Below are positions 25,198 to 36,000 of a stretch of 64,000 nucleotides of DNA, in pieces (position 1 is the stretch's first letter; every line of letters starts with the position of its first letter). Made by a program: the position numbers and the translations under genes. The notes below the pieces were generated by a model, which saw nothing but the letters and a program-made list of their open reading frames with translations, searched no databases and had not been told where the DNA came from. Origin of the DNA: Pomphorhynchus laevis (lineage: Eukaryota > Acanthocephala > Palaeacanthocephala > Echinorhynchida > Pomphorhynchidae); contig WNNJ02003431.1 in assembly GCA_012934845.2 (NCBI GenBank), forward strand, positions 1-64,000, read 5' to 3'.

Positions 25198-26895
25198 AGA
25201 ATGCCTAGAAAAACTGCTAAAATAACTTTAAGAGATACTGTCTGGACAATTCATCTAATAAGATTAATGCAAGTACAGAAAGGCAAGGCCTTTTGGAAAA
25301 GGGATTTACCAAAATATAAGCTTTTGTCGATTAAGTTATCTGTAAAAATCAAAACTGCTAAGGAAGAATTCCTTAAACGAAAGATGGGTACAGGGGTGTC
25401 AAATGAATTCGGGAAAGGTATTGCCACCATGCTATCAACTCGCATCATTAGATAAAACTTCTCTGGTTCACAAATTGAATAATATTAACTAATCCATATG
25501 TTCTATCATATTAAAAAATATGGCGGGATTCGCCCAATCGCAATCGGGAGCACACTCCGTCCAATTGCTGCCAATATACTATGAATAAGGATATCACAAA
25601 AAGTAGGTGATCACCTCCGTCCATGCCAACTAGGGTGTTGTCGAAATACTTTTAACATCATAGATCGCGGTGTTCTTCTCGAAGCAGTAAAAGAATACGT
25701 CCCAGAAGCATTTCCATATTTTTATTCTGCTTACGGCTCTCAGACACATCTGGTTTATGAAGATCGAATCATTTTGTCAAAAACAGGCGCACAGCAGGGC
25801 GATCCTCTTGGTCCAATTGGTTTTGCTCTAGCAGTAAATCCTATTTCACACTCCTTTCAATCCCCCTTTAACGCGTGGTATTTGGACAAAGCAACGCATG
25901 GAGGAGATTTATCTTTTGTGCTGCACGATTTGGAGACGATTTTTGCATCAGCTAAAACGAATAGGTCTGGAGCTTAATGCAGGCAAATGTGAGCTCATAT
26001 TCTTGTAAATGGGGAACATGAAATCGAACAGATGACTACTACCTTTTCATCTGTAGCCCCAAACATAAAAGGGATTAGTCGGGAAAATTTGCAAATCCTT
26101 GGAAGCGTTGTCTTCGAAGAGAATTCACAAAGATTTGGCTCGGAGCGAGGAGCAATTAGTATCAATGTTCACTAGAGTTTGCGAGCTTCGTGCTTACAGG
26201 GCACTTTTCCTTGTAAAGAACTCCCCTTACATGCCCAGACTGCTTTATAAGTTCCGTACAACTCCTTGCTTCGACATGTACGCGGAACTCTATAAGCTCG
26301 ATGGTTTACTAAAAAATATTTATCCAACATCACAAATTGCGCGATAACGAACGATTCTTAGCGTCAAGCTTCATTGCCTGTGCCGTTCGGTGGTTTGGGG
26401 ATCCGCAGTTCAGCGGACATTGCTCTTCCGGCTTTTTTATCGACTTTAGTGGCAACGAAGGACTGTGTCAACATTCTTTTGAATAACTCTACACATTGCC
26501 CACATTTTGGTGCTGGCTACTCAACGTGGTTGGCCAAGAAGGGTATCAGTGAGGCACCGACTAATAGCCATAAACAATATGCTTGGGACACTCCCCTCGT
26601 TAAACGAGCTCATGAATCTTTAATTGAAGGATTGGAAGGCGATGCATCTCGCATGCGAATTATTGCGGTATCCACAAGTGAGTCTGGTGCTTAGCTAAAC
26701 ACAGTTCCGATTGGTGCCCTGAGAACTTTGCTCAATGACGAGGTTATGATATTGAGCATTTATCTAAGACTAGGCCTTCCTACATGTACTCCACACATAT
26801 GTCATTGTGGAGCGTCTGTTGACGAGTCAGGATGACACGGATTAGCATGCAGAATTTCGAGAGGCAGATTCCTCAGACACGCGGAAATAAATTTA

Positions 26896-27290
26896 GTGGT
26901 AAGCAGAGTCATCAACACCGTCAACGCACCAAACATTCTAGAGCCATTCAATGTATGCAGATCGGACGGTCGACGTCCTGATGGAGTCACCATTTTCCCT
27001 CGGCGTGAAGGGAAATGTTTGATGTGGGACGCCACCTGCGTAAACAATCTCGCAGCCAGCAATGTTAGGAACGCAGCAAGAGGAACGGGCGAAGCAGCTT
27101 TATATGCCGAAGAGCGGAAACGGCTGACATATGCCGACTTGACCATGTCCCACATATTTTGCCCTTTTGTAGTAGAGACTTATGGATCACTGGGCTCTTC
27201 CGCTTTGGCTCTTGTTAAGGAGATAGAAAAAAGATTGAAGCAAGTTACTAGGGATTCACGTGCTACTTCATACCTCCTCAAAACGTTAGC
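26896..27290 (+). pseudogene. Restriction-like endonuclease domain of a LINE
   Basis: The open frame carries GRRPDGVTIFPRREGK, CLMWDATCVNNLA and HIFCPFVVETYG. This is the familiar order of a C-terminal PD-(D/E)XK-like domain in animal LINE proteins. The frame shifts near 27290, after which the reading continues as VSIAIQRGNAVSIL in the neighbouring frame. Confidence 0.6.
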
Positions 27291-27365
27291 ATTGCCATCC
27301 AACGTGGAAATGCTGTCAGCATTCTGGCGACGGCTCCAAAGGGCAAGAACATGTTAGGCTGTTAG

Positions 27366-28200
27366 TAGCAGCCAATTTTGCTAAAAGAATAACATTTCTC
27401 TACGAAGAAGACAAACGTTCTCCTGTATTTATCTTTTTTCAATAAATTATCTAAATTTACTAATATAATGATAGTATGACATAATAGTATAGCATAATAG
27501 TATGCTATATAAATATAGCATACTATTTTATGTAATACGTTATATTTATATTTCAAATGATAAATAACGTATTTCGATAGTTATTTAAATTTTTAAATAA
27601 ATATTTTTAAATTATTATTTAAATTCTTTTTAAATAGTTAAATTTTTGTATTGTGTTTTGATAAAATATAGATATCCGACTTAAATATAGATATCCGACT
27701 GACATCCGACTAAACGTGATTTAATTTTATTAAAACACACAAAATTCGATAATAAAACAACTCACTGGACTTACAACCGAATAGGTGTGATCTAATTTGT
27801 CGAAATAAACTTAAATTAGACAAGTTATCCTTTGCAATTTGTGTATCCATTTTATCTGTTTCAATACGCGGTATCCGATAGTGTTAACTCAGACTAATGA
27901 ACTTTACTATTGTTACATTATAAAAATCAGAATTTATTTCACAAAGAAGTAAACTAAATTTAAACACCAAAACATTGCTTATTTATATCATTGATACTTT
28001 TATTCAGTGAAAAGCCGATATTCAAAACAAACCATTAATCAGGAAGCTGATTATTTATCAAAACATCTGTCAAAAGGTTACTGGATAATTTTAGCAAAAA
28101 AAGTTACAAATTTGTAAAATACAATATAAATACAATACAAAAAATATAATGCTCATTAGTTCTTTGTGTTACCATTTTACTTGTTTCAATACGCGGTATC
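27366..28200. other. AT-rich spacer with a short direct repeat
   Basis: No gene. The phrase TGTTTCAATACGCGGTATC occurs near 27857 and 28183 in the same orientation, each preceded by CCATTTTA. TAGATATCCGACT occurs twice near 27670-27700. Confidence 0.5.
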
Positions 28201-29650
28201 TGTGAGTTTACCGGACCCTGAAATGGGCCCAGCATTTGTCATTGAATGGGAAAACCCAAGTATGCCTTTGGAGTACTTGGGCTATCACGGGTTTAGTCTT
28301 CTTCTCTAAAGGACGTCCTTAGAGCAAAGACTAAGGTTTCTCAAATACGTAATATCGAGATTACGATTATAGTCTGCCTCGACTAAACTCTCAGGGGGTG
28401 AGAAACCCTGAATGGTTCAGTCGTAGGGCGGTGCATTGGTGCAGCCGGGGCTCAGATCACACTAGACCTAATGCCGTGATATGTATAGAAGGCTCAGGCA
28501 TATCTAAAGACCGATAAAGAAGATTTATTCTAACCTTATTATATGTTTGCTGTGTTTTGTTTTCTAACGGGTGTAGTTTTGTAAGAAAATCTTTATTTAT
28601 ATGAGTTTACTCAGATAACGCGTATGTAAGTAAATCAATTATTACTTTTTAAAAGTTAACATCGGAGGATCAAACAACTTAACGAACATGGAAAAACAAG
28701 CTATTTTCTCTGGAACAAACAAAGTAAGTGGAATTTTTTCTGGTAATTCAACTTTTTCAGAGAAACTCCTACTATTTAGAAGGCAATTAACTTAATAATA
28801 TTCTCTCCAACGGTTCCTATGGACTATAAGAAACACTTCAACTGTTTCCTTAGATCATTTATTAAGAAATACCTACCCAATGGAATATTAATTAATTTCA
28901 CAAAAACAGTTGGAAACACTTATCGGATCTCCTTCTCATGGCCCCACACTTGATGTTTACTACTAAGGAATTTTACTGCTAAGGAATTCCCATTTATTCG
29001 TTTAAAAGCTTAGCCTGTTTCCAATACAGGCAACAGTAAAAATCACTAATCTTTTTATAGCCTTAGAAAACAACAATTTGGAGGAGTAAACAAAAGAATT
29101 CAGCATTCTCGACATTCGAATGATTAAGGGGAGGAACGACATCAGCTATCAATTGCATTCGTAAACACAGATTTAGACACAGTGAGAATCCTGAGTAATT
29201 AAAGTTGCAACCGCTTTATGGGGTGCAACCTTAGATTCTCGCTGATCGCCTAAGATAATATGACGTACCCCCACTACAATCAGTACCATTTCTGAGGGCA
29301 CCTGGGGTCGTCATGAAAGAACGACAAAATATGCGGGGTTTGTTCATCGACCGATCCGGGTCATCCTGATATCTGCAAAGCAGCTCCATGCTGTCCAAAC
29401 TGCTTACTCTCCCACCCCCGCGTGGTCAAGAAAGTGCTCAATTTTTTAAAGACTACCCGAAAATATTCTCTTCCAACGCAAGCAAATCATCCAACGATCA
29501 GCAAGGCGTGAACGCCGTTAGAAGCAACCCACCTCCATTCACGGAGGACCAGTTAATCACGTCCAATCCTATTCTTAATTCCCCTAAATCGCAGGTGGTT
29601 GTATTTAATGGTGCCCCTGCAACAAAGAAAAACCAAAGAGACTAGTAATC
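28200..29650 (+). mobile_element. Probable LINE 5' region
   Basis: The block is clearly richer in GC than its surroundings, with runs such as CTCAGGGGGTGAGAAACC and GCAGCCGGGGCTCAG. An 85-codon frame at 29388-29645 (Pro/Ser/Asn-rich, ending KKNQRD) resembles the low-complexity start of a LINE ORF1. No RT follows directly. The block lies just upstream of an isolated LINE C-terminus at 29973-30170, so I infer 5' and 3' ends of a deleted element. The family link is inference only. Confidence 0.35.
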
Positions 29651-29674
29651 TCAACTCTCTCTTCCATATTGAAC

Positions 29675-29716
29675 AATCAACCACTCCCTTAATTTTAATT
29701 AAGGGAGTGGTTGATT
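29675..29716. repeat. Perfect 20-bp-arm hairpin
   Basis: Arms 29675-29694 and 29697-29716 are exact reverse complements around a TT spacer. It lies 30 bases past the end of the ORF1-like frame. It may be a foldback remnant or a transcript hairpin. Confidence 0.85.
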
Positions 29717-29816
29717 TTGAATTTTAATCTTTTAATTTTCTATTAATGAAAAAAATCAATTTTATTTTAAACGTGAAACTGTAACGAATAAACATGGAGC
29801 TGTTGTATACATTGCA

Positions 29817-30454
29817 GAACGAAATTTTAATGTGTATAAACTATAAAAGCATAAAAGAAATTGTGATAAACTCACAATATAAGATCTAAATATAAGAAAC
29901 GCGCAGTACATTCTCCAAGTTCCGTTGCTGATCATGCTAGACTTGTGAAGCATACCAAATATAGCGGTTTAGATGTGCGGATCAAAACCCTGTGATCAGT
30001 TGGAACCAGCGCAGCGGCTTTTTTGCAGCTTTCGGAGAAAATTAGTTCGGTCGACCGGAGATAAACGAGCAATGAGTTTCTTTGTGCAGCGAATTAGCGC
30101 AGCGGTGAAACGAGGAAACGCGGCTTGTTTTGCGGAGTTGGCAGGAGAACCATCACTATATTTCTAATTAACTGTTTTTATTTATTTTATTATAAGATTT
30201 AATACGATTTGATTTAAACTAAAAGCCTTAGCAATTTTATAATTTGCTTTTAAACATATCACAGTCAACATTTATTAATGTTCTTCAATTGTTGCAAACA
30301 AACAAACCGTCGCGAAGTCGTCTAGTAGAAAATTAAAAAAATTCTTTCAGGTGAAATATCCAATAAGAGTATCTAATATAATGTGAAATAATGTATTTCG
30401 CAAAATGACGGGATTTTCGCTGAACGAAATTTTAATGTGTATAAACTATAAAAG
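29817..30454. repeat. 33-bp direct repeats flanking a LINE tail
   Basis: The same 33-bp sequence, starting GAACGAAATTTTAATGTG, occurs at 29817-29849 and 30422-30454. Between them lies the LINE C-terminal fragment. This could be a long target-site duplication or an unrelated tandem duplication. Confidence 0.6.
29973..30170 (+). mobile_element. LINE C-terminal fragment (RLE-type family)
   Basis: Open frame ending LVRSTGDKRAMSFFVQRIS and AAVKRGNAACFAEL before TAA. This matches the end of the nuclease-bearing C-terminus of the 24.3-27.4 kb element (DSRATSYLL...AIQRGNAVSIL) but is a diverged second family member. It is isolated, with no RT attached. Confidence 0.6.
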
Positions 30455-30534
30455 ACTAATTAATAAAATATTATAATTAATTAAATATTAATTATTATTA
30501 TAATAAATTAAATTAATTTATATTTATATTATCT

Positions 30535-31320
30535 TAAATTTATCCAGGTAGCCTTATTCTTAACAAAATCAATATTAATGATAAAGAAGGTGTATATCTA
30601 GATATGAACATTAAATTAACATTAACTAAAACTACTATTAATTTATATCGTAAAGATGACATATTTAAATTTACAAGAAACATTTTTGCATGAGCATTCA
30701 TGCATACCATATAATATAAAATATAATACATTAAATAATGAAATTTTAAGAATTGCAACAATATGTAATGATATTGGCTTTCTTCAAAATCATTTAAATA
30801 ATTTAATAGATACATATTTTAAACTAGGTTACTATAAAAATAACATCAATCAGAAAATAGTAAAATATATAAATCAACACAATAATATTAAAAATTAATT
30901 TAAAATCATTAGCGGAAAATTTTCATCGATGGAGAATAAATAATATACTTTGTATTAGAATAAGATACTATATAATCAAATTTGTTCAAAGGAAATACGT
31001 CCTTAACACGTATTTTGCCCACTGCTATGTTGGGTGGAGGAGTTATGGGCCGAAACCTGATAGCATAGCAGTTCCTCCTGATGACCTCTAATCTTTATTC
31101 TGATACAACGTCTGTTATTTATTAGTCAATTCATAAAAATGACTTTTATTTTAAATTTCAATTTTTTATTTTAACTTGATTTAAATTATAAAAATCTTAT
31201 AACAATTATTTTATAATTTAATTATTAAATTTTGATTTAGCATTATTATGTTTTGTTTATTTTATAATTATATTAAATACGTAGACTCAGTTAGCTGATT
31301 TGATTAATATGTATAATTAT
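30535..31320 (+). mobile_element. Naiad-like PLE, RT C-terminus plus full tail module
   Basis: From 30540 to 30900 the fragment reads LDMNIKLTLTKTTINLYRK, HEHSCIPYNIKYN and LRIATICNDIGFLQNHL, then KLGYYKNNINQKIVKYINQ and a stop. This is the RT thumb end of the protein. The tail module follows at once (30940-31300), with CTGCTATGTTGGGTGGAGGA near 31021, TTCCTCCTGATGACCTC near 31072, and AGACTCAGTTAGCTGATTTG near 31281. The copy is 5'-truncated within the RT and broken. Confidence 0.65.
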
Positions 31321-31795
31321 TGATTCTTAAATTTAAAATTGTTGAGAAGTAAACAAAGTCTTTAAACACGCAAGCGAAAAATTATCGAGTATTAATCGGT
31401 TAATCGAATATAGTTTATTATTCGTAACGAATATATTTAGGAATTTATAAACTTGTAAAACCTTAAGATAATGGCAGTAAACATCATCGTAAAAGAAAAT
31501 AAATGCTTCTGGGAAATAAACGTTCTTCTCGGTTCCTAGCAGGAAGGTTTAATGAATATGTACAAACAAAATAAAAACATGACTAGTAAAGATCAAATTA
31601 TTTAAAAGAATCATAGCGAAATAATCAAAAATGTTTAATCATTTACGTCAATTTATTAAAATTCAAATTTATCTGGAATCAAAATATTACTTTTTCCAAA
31701 TTATTTTTTTAATTTTAATAGATTAAATATTAATTAAAATTATAATAAATTAAATATTTATATTTATAGTATCTTAATATGTATAATTATAATTT

Positions 31796-32410
31796 TTATG
31801 GATTGATAATAAATAATATACTTTGTATTAGAACAAGATACACTATATAATCAAATTTCATCAGAGGAAATACATCATTAGCATATATTTCCCCAGCTTC
31901 TATATAGGGTGGAGGAATAAGGGCCCAAACCTGATAACATGGCAGTTCCTCCTGATGACCTCTTATCCTTATTTTTATACATCATATACTATTTATTTGT
32001 GAATTCATAAAGATTGACGTTTATTTTAAATTTCAATTTTAAATTTTAACTTGATATAAACTATATAAAATCGTATAACAATTATTTTTAATTAGTTATT
32101 ATTAAAATTTTGATTTAGCATTATTATTTTTTAATTTTATAATTATATTAAATACGTAGACTCAGTTAGCTGATTTGATTTATTATATTTGTTTGTTACA
32201 TATTTCAATTTATTTATAAATAAATATATAGATACATATATTAAATTAGGTTACTATAAAAATAACATAAGCATAAAATAGTAAAATATATAAATCAACA
32301 CAATAATATAAAAAATAAATTTAAAATCAATAGCGGAAAATTTTCATGGATAATAAATAATATACTTTGTATTAGAATAAGATACTATATAATCAAATTT
32401 AATATGTATA
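31796..32410 (+). mobile_element. Naiad-like PLE tail module, start of a second tandem unit
   Basis: One complete tail module (31796-32230) runs into a stub of the RT C-terminus (from 32245, KLGYYKN region) and the first bases of another module, cut off near 32405. It is the inverted counterpart of 9650-10257, with very few differences over about 600 bp (for example the GTATTAGAACAAGATACACT block). Confidence 0.65.
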
Positions 32411-33067
32411 ATTATCGATTCTTAAATTTAGAATACAAATGCAATTTTTTTAAATTTTAACAAAACATGTTATTTATTATCAAAGCCTTTGAAATTTTAA
32501 CAAAGCCTTTAAAAAAAGTGTTATATTTTCCTAAGTATAATTAAACATGTATCATCATCTTTAAAGTAATGATCTTTATTATAATGACGTGATTCTATAA
32601 CAATATACGCGTAATATCTGCTTATCAAAAATGCATATTCAGGTATTAATGTAAAGTTATCTATAAATGTTGTTTTTGTAAGCGAAAGACAGAATGTGTG
32701 CAAATGTGGAGCAGATGTGATTTGCAGACTAGATATATAGTTTTTATTGTATTCTTCACCACGTTCTCGGTATGTTGCTAATATTCGACAAATTTTGACA
32801 TAGGAAATCTATCGAAAAAATCGCATATTCTGTTTTAGCAAAAATACAAAATTGCACTTATGATAAAAATATCATATTACAGTTGCTCTTATGTTCTGCA
32901 AACACATATTTCTTCTCCGCTTTCTCTTCTATCTTAATAAAACGACTGATTAATTTCATAAAAAGAAAGAACTTAATCCAAACAAGGAATTATATTATAA
33001 ACAGAGAGAGCAATCGAGCAATTTTGTCATACATCTAGCACGAAAAAGGAGACTTGCAGTTTAAATA

Positions 33068-33643
33068 ATGGGTAGGGACAATATTAAAAATTCAATGTAC
33101 AAAAAGTTCAAGCGATTCTTCACAAAAACATTGGATACGAATAATGACGGAATAGTCAATTGGCCTAATTTTGAAGAAGCAGTTGAAGCAATAATTTCCA
33201 AGGAAGAAGCCGAATCGAATTCAAGATTGAAAATTTTAAGAAAACGACTAGAACAGAACTTTCAAAAGTACTTCTGGGGTCTGTGTGCGGTAGGAGATGC
33301 CAATAGAGACGGTAACATTGATCTTGACGAATGGCTGGATGTCATCAATGATATAATTAGTGGACTAAAAGACAAGGACGAATTTCCAGAGTGGTATGAA
33401 GGCCTGCATAAGGCATTATGGAGAAGTTATGAATTTCTTGATGACAGAAATGTTACCAGAAGTGAATTTTCTGACATGTTGATCATTTGGGATATTGACG
33501 AGGAAGAGGCAGGTAAGGCATATGACTTCATCACAGAAAATGGGAAGGTTAAAATGGATTACAACCTGTTTAGCACTATGATGAAGAAATTTTTCATTAC
33601 TGATGAACTAGGCCATCCGTTGAATCTCGGGCTAGATAATTAA
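33068..33643 (+). CDS. EF-hand protein, calexcitin / sarcoplasmic Ca-binding-like
   Basis: 191 codons in a single open frame. The start is supported by an in-frame TAA two codons upstream, and a possible acceptor (CTTGCAG) just before suggests a 5' UTR intron. EF loop 1 is residues 23-34 (DTNNDGIVNW...), with Asn instead of Asp/Glu at position 12. Loop 2 is residues 77-88 (DANRDGNIDLDE) and is canonical. The third site (around 124-135) is shortened and lacks the ligand pattern, and the fourth (around 152-165) is degenerate. PEWY at about 107-110 and the FFITDELGHPLN end fit the calexcitin/SCP family of about 190 residues. These are cytosolic calcium buffers or sensors of neurons and muscle. 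At most two sites should bind calcium. Confidence 0.85.
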   Translation: MGRDNIKNSMYKKFKRFFTKTLDTNNDGIVNWPNFEEAVEAIISKEEAESNSRLKILRKRLEQNFQKYFWGLCAVGDANRDGNIDLDEWLDVINDIISGLKDKDEFPEWYEGLHKALWRSYEFLDDRNVTRSEFSDMLIIWDIDEEEAGKAYDFITENGKVKMDYNLFSTMMKKFFITDELGHPLNLGLDN

Positions 33644-33928
33644 TCAAGTGTATAGATTATATCAACATCGCTGGCATCTTCTGCGGCATTTTAAGTAAAA
33701 AATTCAGATAAATATTACAAGTTTAGTTTGCCATTTAATTTTCAAACAAAATTGAATTATTCTTATGTTACCAGCATTCGAGTATAAAGATACTACGTAG
33801 AAAATTAATTTGCAAATGTTGAACAGAGAATAGAATGTTGGCTGTAAAAATTTTATCCATTTTATATAAATCATTAGCTCATTCTTAACTAATTTAGCAA
33901 AAGTAAGCAAATACAAATGTAAGTAAGC

Positions 33929-33934
33929 AATAAA
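33929..33934 (+). promoter_or_regulatory. Poly(A) signal of the EF-hand gene
   Basis: AATAAA about 285 bases after the stop codon, the first good match downstream on the plus strand. Confidence 0.4.
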
Positions 33935-34156
33935 CATTTAATTGGCATTTTTATCAATATTAGCCAAAACTAAAAATTAAAATTTAAAAAATGTAAACTA
34001 AAAAGATTAAAAAATGATGATAATTGAAAAATGATTAAAAAATAATGTTAAAACATAAACATTATTTAACATCAAACTATAAACTAAAAACTAACTTCAT
34101 TATTAAATATCTACTAGGTCTCTAACTAAAAATAATTTTAAATAAGAACAAATAAG

Positions 34157-34735
34157 AATAATTTAAAGCTAAAATTTGCTTTAAAAAACTAATCAATTTT
34201 TATATAGTCTAAAATTATATAAACATATAACCTACAATTAGAATAATTTAAAGCTAAAATTTGCTTTAAAAAACTAATCAATTTTTATACAATCTGAAAT
34301 TATATAAAAATATAACCATAAATTAGAATAATTTAAAGCTAAAATTTGCTTTTTAAATAACTAATCCATTTTTATATAATCTAAAATTATATAAACATAT
34401 AACCTACAATTAGAATAATTTAAAGCTAAAATTTGCTTTAAAAAACTAATCAATTTTTATACAATCTAAAATTATATAAAAATATAACCATAAATTAGAA
34501 TAATTTAAAGCTAAAATTTGCTTTTTAAATAACTAATCCATTTTTATATAATCTAAAATTATATAAACATATAACCTACAATTAGAATAATTTAAAGCTA
34601 AAATTCGGGTTAAATAACTAATCCACTTTTAAATAATCTAAAATTATATAAACATATAACCTACAATTAGAATAATTTAAAGCTAAAATTCGGGTTAAAT
34701 AACTAATCCACTTTTAAATAATCTAAAATTATTGT
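34157..34735. repeat. 85-87-bp satellite array, 7 units
   Basis: AATAATTTAAAGCTAAAAT recurs at 34157, 34242, 34327, 34414, 34499, 34586 and 34671. Periods alternate between 85 and 87 bp. Two sub-forms (ATTTGCTTTAAAAAAC and ATTTGCTTTTTAAATAAC) alternate in the middle, and two 3' units share a CGGGTTAAATAAC form. This implies dimer-wise amplification. Confidence 0.9.
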
Positions 34736-34739
34736 AACA

Positions 34740-36000
34740 TATAATATAAGTCTATTTTGTTAGAAAAAGATGTCTTTTTAAAATATGTATTATTAAATAT
34801 GCATGATTGTAGCAGTGCATCCTATTTCTTCCGCTTTATATTTTATCATTTATATTATAATGTTATAAAATTAACAAACATTATTTGTGATTAGTAAACA
34901 ACTGACGTTTATATCGTTGATAGAATTCCAATATCAATAATATCAATGATGTAAAATTTGAATTTAATTACTATTATATTTAAATTATATTTTTAACAAG
35001 TTCGATGTATAAGATTAGGCGGTGGTATTTATTTTGTATATTTTTGGTTTATTAAATATCAAACTATTCATAAGACTGTAATATGACAGTAAAACATCAT
35101 TTACTGTCATATTACAGTAGAACATCATTTCTTATGAAATGATGTTCTTTCGGAACCTTTACTTTTATCCAGCGGATTGTCGATTAGTGGCAAGTTTCAA
35201 ATTCTATCCTTATTGCACTTTACATGCATAAATGTTAATTAATTACTAAGCACATTTTAGTTATACCAATTACATACTACACTCTATGCTTCATTATCAT
35301 AACAAATATCGATGGCATTTATTTAATATATTTTTGGTTTATTAAATATCAAACTATTCATAAGACTGTAAAATAATATTAAATAATATAATATCGTTTT
35401 ACTTTAATCATTTAATTTAATGTTTGCATTTGCATGTTCACTTTGATGAATTTGTGGGTTTTGTTAATGTTGCTGTTTTCATACACGATATTTCGGCAAT
35501 TTGGAAATTTCTAACTATCAAAATTATTATTCTTAAATGGAAAGCAAATATATTGTTTCAACTAAATAAATGAGTAAAATCCAAAAAGCTTGACCTAAAG
35601 GTGACGAACTATTTTATAAAATATAAGAAGAATGTGAAATATTCATACATTATTATAATAATTATAATAAAAATATGCTGATCCGCTAAAATGATGTTAT
35701 ATTTAAACAACAACTGCATTATCAAAATTATTAAAATAAACAGATACAAAGCGTATTTGGTTTTATGCACTTTTATTTGTAAAGTATATTTGTGTTTTTC
35801 ACTAGATTTAAATTAAATAACTCTGTTTATTTTTTATTAATAAAGACATGACTATTAAAGAAGTAAATATTTGTATTACTAAAAAATGAAACGATTATTG
35901 AAACTGGAATACATAAGTTCGTATATGTAATTAATTATCGTTTTGTACAGACGCAATATTGCTGGATGTAGCATCCTGCTAAATTACTGACCCAATCATT
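34740..36000. other. AT-rich spacer with dispersed repeats
   Basis: No gene. TTTTTGGTTTATTAAATATC occurs at about 35041 and 35331, flanking a copy of the dispersed repeat seen at 14.8 kb (35145-35310) and the two hairpins at 35076-35147. Confidence 0.5.
35076..35147. repeat. Two adjacent perfect hairpins
   Basis: Hairpin 1 has 18-bp exact arms (35076-35093 and 35100-35117) with loop ACATCA. Hairpin 2 has 12-bp exact arms (35120-35131 and 35136-35147) with loop TTAT. They are two bases apart, and the loop of the first shares ACATCA with the arm of the second. Confidence 0.9.

Larger units (their letters stand above)
24320..27365 (+). mobile_element. LINE remnant with APE and restriction-like endonuclease signatures
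   Basis: The 5' part (about 24415-25190) is an exonuclease-endonuclease-phosphatase (APE) domain: TRSLINKLGD, TESWL, GGGVCALI, VCGDFN at 24845 and NSDHCG at 25002. A linker follows to 25455. RT pieces run from GIRPIAIGSTLR (25525) through QQGDPLGP (25792) to WYLDKAT (25877), where the catalytic YxDD has become YLDK. The C-terminal part (26780-27365) has CHCG...HGLACR, RHAEIN, RRPDG and WDATC, the zinc-finger plus PD-(D/E)XK order of restriction-like endonucleases. The last frame ends AIQRGNAVSILATAP before TAG at 27363. Several stops and shifts occur. Either a dual-nuclease LINE or two joined elements. Confidence 0.6.

Noticed and set aside
28380-28520. GC-rich block considered as rRNA or tRNA fragment
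   Set aside because: No tRNA cloverleaf or A/B box pair and no recognisable rRNA core sequence; better explained as LINE 5' sequence.
31010-31100. Canonical hammerhead in the Naiad-like tail module
   Set aside because: GCCGAAACC lies upstream of CTGATGA, and no stem II pairs correctly in a type II arrangement, so it does not satisfy the hammerhead fold as read.
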